Source: JBOZRQ01 sp050789255 (GTDB lineage Bacteria > Bacillota > Sulfobacillia > Symbiobacteriales > Symbiobacteriaceae). From it: a stretch of DNA of 64,000 nucleotides. Shown here one piece after another: positions 59,431 through 64,000 of the stretch. The notes beneath the pieces are model-generated. The model was not told the origin of the DNA. It worked only from the letters and a program-made list of their open reading frames with translations, and ran no database searches. The position numbers were made by a program, and so were the translations under genes. Every line of letters begins with the position of its first letter. The stretch's first letter is position 1. Location of the stretch: NCBI GenBank assembly GCA_050789255.1, contig JBOZRQ010000042.1, forward strand, positions 1 to 64,000, in the 5' to 3' direction.

Positions 59431-59460
59431 TTGTCGGTTGGTTGTCAGTTGTGCTAGAAT
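59431..59460 (+). promoter_or_regulatory. Promoter of the riboswitch-controlled operon
   Basis: TTGTCG, 18-base spacer, TAGAAT; predicted start near 59467, giving a leader of about 280 bases. Confidence 0.6.
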
Positions 59461-59499
59461 GAACCTGTCCCGGTACTAACTTCATAGGCTACCTGGTTT

Positions 59500-59662
59500 C
59501 CACCTGATCGCTGAGTCTCCCCCATGGCAGGGGGAGAGCGGGGGACCCAACTTTTCTGGGGCGAATCCCATCCAGGGGCTGGCGCACTGCGCCGGCATGG
59601 ACGATGGGACGGGGCACGCTTTGACGCTCCGAGTCCGTCAGCTAACCTCGTAAGCGTGGTCA
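59500..59662 (+). ncRNA. ydaO/yuaA-type (cyclic di-AMP) riboswitch
   Basis: The leader has the conserved core of this riboswitch class: ATCGCTGAGTC, then GGGGGACCCA, a T-rich loop, TGGGGCGAATCC, and later a CCATCC/GGATGG-type pairing and TCCGTCAGCTAACCTCG, the 3' core segment that is nearly invariant in the family. Such RNAs bind c-di-AMP and switch genes off, mostly for potassium and osmolyte handling and wall enzymes. Exact 5' and 3' limits are approximate. Confidence 0.92.
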
Positions 59663-59670
59663 AGGCGGTG

Positions 59671-59700
59671 GGGCCCGGGCATTATGCAGCCCGGGGGCCC
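59671..59700 (+). promoter_or_regulatory. Possible expression-platform hairpin of the riboswitch
   Basis: GGGCCCGGGC (59671-59680) can pair with GCCCGGGGGCCC (59689-59700, small bulge) between riboswitch and first gene. The T run after it is poor, so termination is uncertain. Confidence 0.5.
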
Positions 59701-59745
59701 TGCCCCTGGGCTTTGCCATTCTCAACAACAGGGAGGATGGGCATA

Positions 59746-60840
59746 GTGACGACCTATTGTGTCTTGGGCGCCGGACATGGCGGCATGGCGGTCGCCGGTC
59801 ATCTTGGGTTGATGGGTTTCCGGGTAAAGCTGTGGGCACGTAACTTTGGCAGCCTCAGCTCCGTGGCCGATGCCGGCGGCATCTTCTTGGAGGGCGCCGA
59901 GATCGGCTTTGGCCGGGTGACGGCCTGCGAGTCCCTGGCGGAGGCGCTGGACGGGGCCGACCTGGTGCTCGTCGCCCTGCCGGCTTCCGCCCACGGCGAC
60001 ATTGCCCGGCAGTGCGCCCCCCACCTGGCCGACGGGCAAGCGGTTTTGCTGATGCCCGGCCGCACCGCCGGGGCGATGGAGTTCCTGGCCGAGTTGCGCC
60101 GGGAGAGCTGCACGGCCGACGTGGTGGTCGGCGAGGCCCAGACCTTCATCTACGCCAGCCGGAAGGTGGGGCCCAACCAGGCCCGGATCCACGGCATCAA
60201 GCGGCAGGTGCTGGCCGCCGCCCTGCCGGCCCGCCGGACCCAGGAACTTCTGGACTTGCTCCGACCGGCCTACCCGCAGTTCATGCCTGCCCGCTGGGTC
60301 TGGAAGACCTCGCTGGACAACATCGGGGCGATCTTCCACCCGGCGGTGGCGCTGCTGAACGCCGCCCGGATCGAGAACACAGGCGGGGCCTTCCGGCACT
60401 ATGCCGACGGCATTACCCCGTCCGTGGCCACACTGCTGGAGCAGCTCGACGGGGAGCGCCTGAGCGTAGCCCGGGCGCTGGGGGTCGGCGCCCAATCTGC
60501 CCGGGACTGGCTGGCCGAGGTCTACGGGGTGGAGAAGCCGAGCCTCTACGAGGCGATTCAGGCCACGCCCGCCTACGCCGGGGTGGGGGCGCCCTCCACA
60601 CTGGAGACCCGCTACATCTGGGAAGATGTGCCCACCGGTCTGGTGCCGATCGCTTCCCTGGGGCGGGCCTTGGGGGTCGCCACGCCGGTCATCGACAACA
60701 TCATTCACCTGGCCTCGGTCATGTGCCAGCACGACTTCCGCAGCACAGGACGCACGCTCGAGCGGCTGGGGATGGCGGGGTGGAGCCCCGAACAGCTCCG
60801 CCGCTACGCACTGGAAGGAGAGGTGGTTCAGCTTGTCTAA
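59746..60840 (+). CDS. Octopine/nopaline (opine)-type dehydrogenase
   Basis: The 364-residue protein has an N-terminal NAD(P) fold (CVLGAGHGGMAVAGHLGLMG) and the octopine-dehydrogenase C-terminal domain with LDNIGAIFHPAVALLNAARIENTGG, where the N-x3-H-P segment is catalytic in the family. Opine dehydrogenases reductively join an amino acid amine to a 2-oxo acid. The GTG at 59746 has GGAGG nine bases upstream; an ATG at 59737 abuts that site. It leads an operon under a c-di-AMP riboswitch. The 346 bases upstream (59400-59745) hold only promoter, riboswitch and hairpin. Confidence 0.88.
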   Translation: MTTYCVLGAGHGGMAVAGHLGLMGFRVKLWARNFGSLSSVADAGGIFLEGAEIGFGRVTACESLAEALDGADLVLVALPASAHGDIARQCAPHLADGQAVLLMPGRTAGAMEFLAELRRESCTADVVVGEAQTFIYASRKVGPNQARIHGIKRQVLAAALPARRTQELLDLLRPAYPQFMPARWVWKTSLDNIGAIFHPAVALLNAARIENTGGAFRHYADGITPSVATLLEQLDGERLSVARALGVGAQSARDWLAEVYGVEKPSLYEAIQATPAYAGVGAPSTLETRYIWEDVPTGLVPIASLGRALGVATPVIDNIIHLASVMCQHDFRSTGRTLERLGMAGWSPEQLRRYALEGEVVQLV

Positions 60841-62482
60841 GCGACGCATTCTGGGGGCAGCCATCGGCGACTGCGTCCATGTCGGAGGCGTGGTCCGCTT
60901 TTTGAACACCGCTGAGCAACTGGGGTACGAGGTGAAGTGCCTCGGACCCGCCGTGAGCGCAGCCGAACTCCTCGACGTCGTGGGGAGCTGGGATCCGGAG
61001 ATCGTGGCGGTCGGCTACCGCCTGACGCCCGAGTCCGGGCGCCGCGTCCTGGCCGAACTGCGCGACGCGGCCCTGGCCCGGGGCCAGGCGCACCGCCGCT
61101 GGGTCCTCGGGTCCACCGACCCGGTCGCCGAGCACGGCCGGGAGCTGGGCTTCTTCGAGGCGGTCTTCGGGGGGAGCGCTGAGTTTCAGGAGCTGGTCGA
61201 CTTCCTCCGGGGGAGCAATACCGCTGTCCAGGGCGGTACCCCACCGCAACGGCTGACGGAACGCATTGACTGGAAGCGCCCCTTCCCCCTGCTCCGCCAC
61301 CACTACGGCCAGCCCACCGTGTCCGCCACCATCGATGGGGTTCGGCAGATCGCCGAGGCCGGCGTGCTGGACGTGATCAGCCTGGGCACCGACCAGAACG
61401 CCCAGGAGCACTTCTTCCGCCCCGATGAGATGGACCCCCGGGAGCACGGCGCTGGCGGCGTGCCGGTGCGGTCCGCCGATGACCTGCGGGAGCTGTACGC
61501 AGCCAGCCGCACCGGGAACTACCCGCTCCTGCGGTGCTACGCCGGCACCCGGGACCAACTCCGCTGGGCGGCCATGCTCCAGGAGACGATTAACAACGCC
61601 TGGTGCGCGATCCCGCTCTTCTGGTACAGCCTGCTGGACGGCCGCTCCCAGCGCCCGCTGGTCGAGTCGATCCCCGAGGTGCAGGCGGTCATGCGCTGGC
61701 ACGGCGAGCGGTCCATCCCGGTGGAGTCCAACGAGAGCCACCACTGGTCGCTGCGCGATGCGCCCGACACCGTGGCCGTGGCTGCTGCATACATCGCCGC
61801 CTACAACGCCAAGCAGGCCGGGGTGAAGGAGTACGTGCAGCAGCTCATGTGGAACAACCCGCCGCTCACCTCGCCTGCGATGGACCTCGCCAAGATGCTG
61901 GCGAAGCTGGAGCTGGTGGAGTCCCTGCAAGGCCCGACCTTCCGGGTGCTGCGGGAGTGCCGGGCCGGCCTTACCTCGATGCCCGCAGGCTTCGACCGGG
62001 CCAAGGGCCACCTGGCGGCCAGTACCTTCCTGCAAATGGCGGTCAAGCCGGACATCATCCACATCGTGGGCCACTCGGAGTGGCACCATGCGGCGACCGC
62101 CCAGGATGTGATCGACGGCGCCCACGTGGTGCGGGGCGCCATCCAGTTGGCCCTGCAAGGGCTGCCGGACATGGCGGCTGACCCGGCCGTGCAGGAGCGC
62201 AAGCGGGAGCTCGTTGCCGAGGCTCGCCTGCTGCTGGAGGCAATCGCCGGGCTGGCTCCCGCCGATGTCCAGGACCCGCTCACCCACGCCCCCACGCTGG
62301 CCCGGGCGGTCCACCTGGGGCTCCTGGATGCCCCGCATCTCATGGGCAACAAGGAGGGGCTGGGCCAGGTGGCGGTCCGCTTCGAGGATGGCGCCTGCCG
62401 GGCCTTCGACCGGGCTGCGGGCCGGGTGCTGAGCGAGGCGGAGCGGCAGGCGGCGATACTGACTCGGGGAGGTGTGGCTTAG
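60833..62482 (+). CDS. Cobalamin-mutase-like single-chain protein
   Basis: The 549-residue protein begins with a B12-binding-like Rossmann domain (RRILGAAIGDCVHVGGVVRFLNT) where D13, H16 and G19 form D-x2-H-x2-G, one residue longer than the classical D-x-H-x2-G. From about residue 150 a long barrel-like catalytic region follows (TVSATIDGVRQIAEAGVLDVISLGTDQNAQEHFF and EYVQQLMWNNPPLTSPAMDLAKMLAKLELVE), resembling glutamate-mutase-type E subunits. Both parts in one chain suggest an adenosylcobalamin mutase or a relative. TTG start, overlapping the opine dehydrogenase stop by eight bases. Confidence 0.65.
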   Translation: MSKRRILGAAIGDCVHVGGVVRFLNTAEQLGYEVKCLGPAVSAAELLDVVGSWDPEIVAVGYRLTPESGRRVLAELRDAALARGQAHRRWVLGSTDPVAEHGRELGFFEAVFGGSAEFQELVDFLRGSNTAVQGGTPPQRLTERIDWKRPFPLLRHHYGQPTVSATIDGVRQIAEAGVLDVISLGTDQNAQEHFFRPDEMDPREHGAGGVPVRSADDLRELYAASRTGNYPLLRCYAGTRDQLRWAAMLQETINNAWCAIPLFWYSLLDGRSQRPLVESIPEVQAVMRWHGERSIPVESNESHHWSLRDAPDTVAVAAAYIAAYNAKQAGVKEYVQQLMWNNPPLTSPAMDLAKMLAKLELVESLQGPTFRVLRECRAGLTSMPAGFDRAKGHLAASTFLQMAVKPDIIHIVGHSEWHHAATAQDVIDGAHVVRGAIQLALQGLPDMAADPAVQERKRELVAEARLLLEAIAGLAPADVQDPLTHAPTLARAVHLGLLDAPHLMGNKEGLGQVAVRFEDGACRAFDRAAGRVLSEAERQAAILTRGGVA

Positions 62483-63972
62483 TGTGCGGGATTGCCGGCA
62501 TATTCGGGCGCACCGACCGTGAAGCGGTCGCTCGCATGCTGGATGCGCAGAGTCACCGTGGTCCCGACGGGCGCCAGGTCTGGACGGCGACCGCCGACCG
62601 GGTGACCCTCGGCCACGACCGGCTGGCCATCGTGGACCTGGAGGGCGGGGCCCAACCCATCTGCAACGAAGATGGATCGCTCTGGGCGATCGTCAACGGG
62701 GAGATCTACAACCACCAGTGGCTCCGGCACAGCCTTGCCCACCGGCATCACTTTCGCACGGACAGCGATTCTGAGGTCGTCCTCCATCTCTTTGAGGAGG
62801 ACGGCCCCGGATTCGTCCGGCGGCTGGACGGCATGTTTGCCCTGGCCATTTGGGGGCCCAAACATGGGCTCTTCCTGGCCCGGGACCCCCTGGGCATCAA
62901 GCCGCTCTACTATGGCCACGACCGGCACGGGCACCTCTGCTTCGCCTCCGAGATCAAGGCGCTGCTGGCGGCGGTGGACGAGATCCACGAACTGCCGCCG
63001 GGCACCGGCTGGCTTTACGGGCAGCCGCAGCAGCGGTACTACGTGGTCCCGTGGCCCACGCCCACGCAAGCGAGTGAGGAGGCAGCTGTCGACCTGGTCG
63101 ACGCCGCTCTGACCCGGGCCGTGCGCAAACGCCTGATGGCCGATGTGCCCCTGGGGGTTTTCCTGAGCGGCGGTCTGGATTCCAGCCTGATCTCCGCCAT
63201 CGTCCGGCGCAACGTAACAGGGGAGCTTCACTCGTTCGCCGTGGGGCTGGAAGGTTCGGCAGACCTGGTGAACGCCCGGCATGTAGCTGAGGTAATTGGC
63301 ACGACCCACCACGAGCGTGTGCTGACGCCGGCGGAGATCGTGGAAGCGATTCCCGAGGTGATCGACAAGCTGGAGTCCTGTGACCCGGCGCTGGTACGGA
63401 GTGCGATCCCCACCTACTTCGTGTCGCAGATGGCGGCGCAGTCCGTGAAGGTGGTGCTGTCCGGGGAGGGCGCCGACGAACTGTTCGCAGGCTACCACTA
63501 CCTGGCCAACTTCGCTGAGGATCTGCCCGCCGAGCTGCGGCAGATCACCTGCGGCCTACATAACTCGAACCTGCAGCGAGTTGATCGGATGACCATGGCC
63601 CACGGTCTGGAGGGGCGGGTCCCCTTCCTCGACGTAGCGATGGTCGACCTTGCCTTTCAGCTCCACACCAGCCTTAAGTGGCATAACGGGGAAGGGAAGT
63701 GGGTTCTGCGCAAGGTCGCGGAGCGCTACCTGCCCCGAGAAATCGTGTGGCGCGCCAAGGAGAAGTTCGCCATCGGGACGGGCATCGGGCCGCTGTTGCA
63801 GCGCTACGCCGCGGAGACGATCGAGTCCATGGAGCCCGGCTTCCACTCCCCCGAGGAGTACCTTTACTGGACGCACTTCCGGGAGCGGTATGGGCGGGAG
63901 GATATCCTGCAAGGCATGGGCCGCAGCCGCTCGCTCAATCCCGGGCAACTCTGGCAGAGCGCCCTGCGGTAG
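62482..63972 (+). CDS. Asparagine-synthetase-type glutamine amidotransferase (short form)
   Basis: The 496-residue protein has an Ntn glutaminase domain (MCGIAGIFG with Cys2, RGPDGRQVW, VNGEIYNHQW) and a synthetase domain with PP-loop GVFLSGGLDSSLISA near residue 230 and VLSGEGADELFAGYHYL. It is about 110 residues shorter than the enzyme at 12386-14236, mainly at the C terminus, as in amidotransferases of specialised pathways. GTG start shares one base with the stop of the upstream gene. It probably amidates a carboxyl made by the operon's other enzymes. Confidence 0.85.
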   Translation: MCGIAGIFGRTDREAVARMLDAQSHRGPDGRQVWTATADRVTLGHDRLAIVDLEGGAQPICNEDGSLWAIVNGEIYNHQWLRHSLAHRHHFRTDSDSEVVLHLFEEDGPGFVRRLDGMFALAIWGPKHGLFLARDPLGIKPLYYGHDRHGHLCFASEIKALLAAVDEIHELPPGTGWLYGQPQQRYYVVPWPTPTQASEEAAVDLVDAALTRAVRKRLMADVPLGVFLSGGLDSSLISAIVRRNVTGELHSFAVGLEGSADLVNARHVAEVIGTTHHERVLTPAEIVEAIPEVIDKLESCDPALVRSAIPTYFVSQMAAQSVKVVLSGEGADELFAGYHYLANFAEDLPAELRQITCGLHNSNLQRVDRMTMAHGLEGRVPFLDVAMVDLAFQLHTSLKWHNGEGKWVLRKVAERYLPREIVWRAKEKFAIGTGIGPLLQRYAAETIESMEPGFHSPEEYLYWTHFRERYGREDILQGMGRSRSLNPGQLWQSALR

Positions 63973-64000
63973 CCAATGGCACTTTGATGCCATATACGTC

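Overview
The window looks like chromosomal DNA from a high-GC, endospore-lineage Firmicute, most like Symbiobacterium or a close thermophilic relative. The evidence is the combination of a Spo0A-type regulator, a MerR-type GlnR placed directly before glnA with GlnR boxes, strong AGGAGG-type ribosome binding sites, frequent GTG and TTG starts, and very GC-rich coding DNA that throws long antisense shadow reading frames. The genus is inferred; no rRNA or tRNA gene is visible, and I see no CRISPR array, prophage or intact insertion sequence.

Layout. 1-2.6 kb: the end of a Pro/Ala-rich gene, a Spo0A-like regulator with altered receiver residues, and a histidine phosphatase. 2.7-8.5 kb: an FAH-family hydrolase, a GntR/ABC-2 transporter operon, and a GNAT / TPM-like lipoprotein / DUF815 ATPase operon. 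8.5-12.3 kb: two paralogous Asp-box (BNR) proteins with a MoaD/ThiS-like ubiquitin-fold protein, then an ECF sigma factor with its membrane partner. 12.4-19.2 kb: asparagine synthetase, M3 oligopeptidase, a P-loop/Gls24 fusion and a secreted metalloprotease-like protein with a helix-hairpin-helix domain. 19.3-26.8 kb: a 470-base non-coding stretch, an Asp-rich membrane protein with ApbE, a ferric-reductase-like membrane protein and a two-component system, then pstSCAB. 26.8-28.8 kb: glnR-glnA with two TGTNA-N7-TNACA operators around the promoter. 28.9-34 kb: a decayed lipoprotein gene, a 41-residue protein, a YhfZ-like regulator divergent from an alkyl-DHAP-synthase-like oxidase and glpD, and a second TPM-like protein. 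34-45.3 kb: rpoN, a MATE-like transporter, a methyltransferase, a second ECF system, an ArsR/PQQ-sugar-dehydrogenase pair, a MarR/MFS pair, a LysR regulator and an amidase.

45.4-54.4 kb is a glycolytic island (pgk, tpi, gpmI, eno) into which an NTF2-like gene, a D-threonine-aldolase-like gene, a DUF421 membrane protein, a PilZ protein, a CsoR-family regulator and a thioredoxin are inserted. 54.4-59.4 kb holds a phosphotransferase, map with a CGNR-type zinc-finger gene, a hairpin-bounded non-coding island, a lipoprotein, secG and a carboxylesterase.

The most striking unit is the last (59.4-64 kb). A clear ydaO/yuaA-type (c-di-AMP) riboswitch leads an overlapping three-gene operon: an opine-type dehydrogenase, a single-chain cobalamin-mutase-like protein with an unusual ligand motif, and a short asparagine-synthetase-type amidotransferase. 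Because c-di-AMP riboswitches usually control osmotic and cell-wall genes, I infer a possible uncharacterised biosynthetic pathway for an amidated, opine-like compatible solute.
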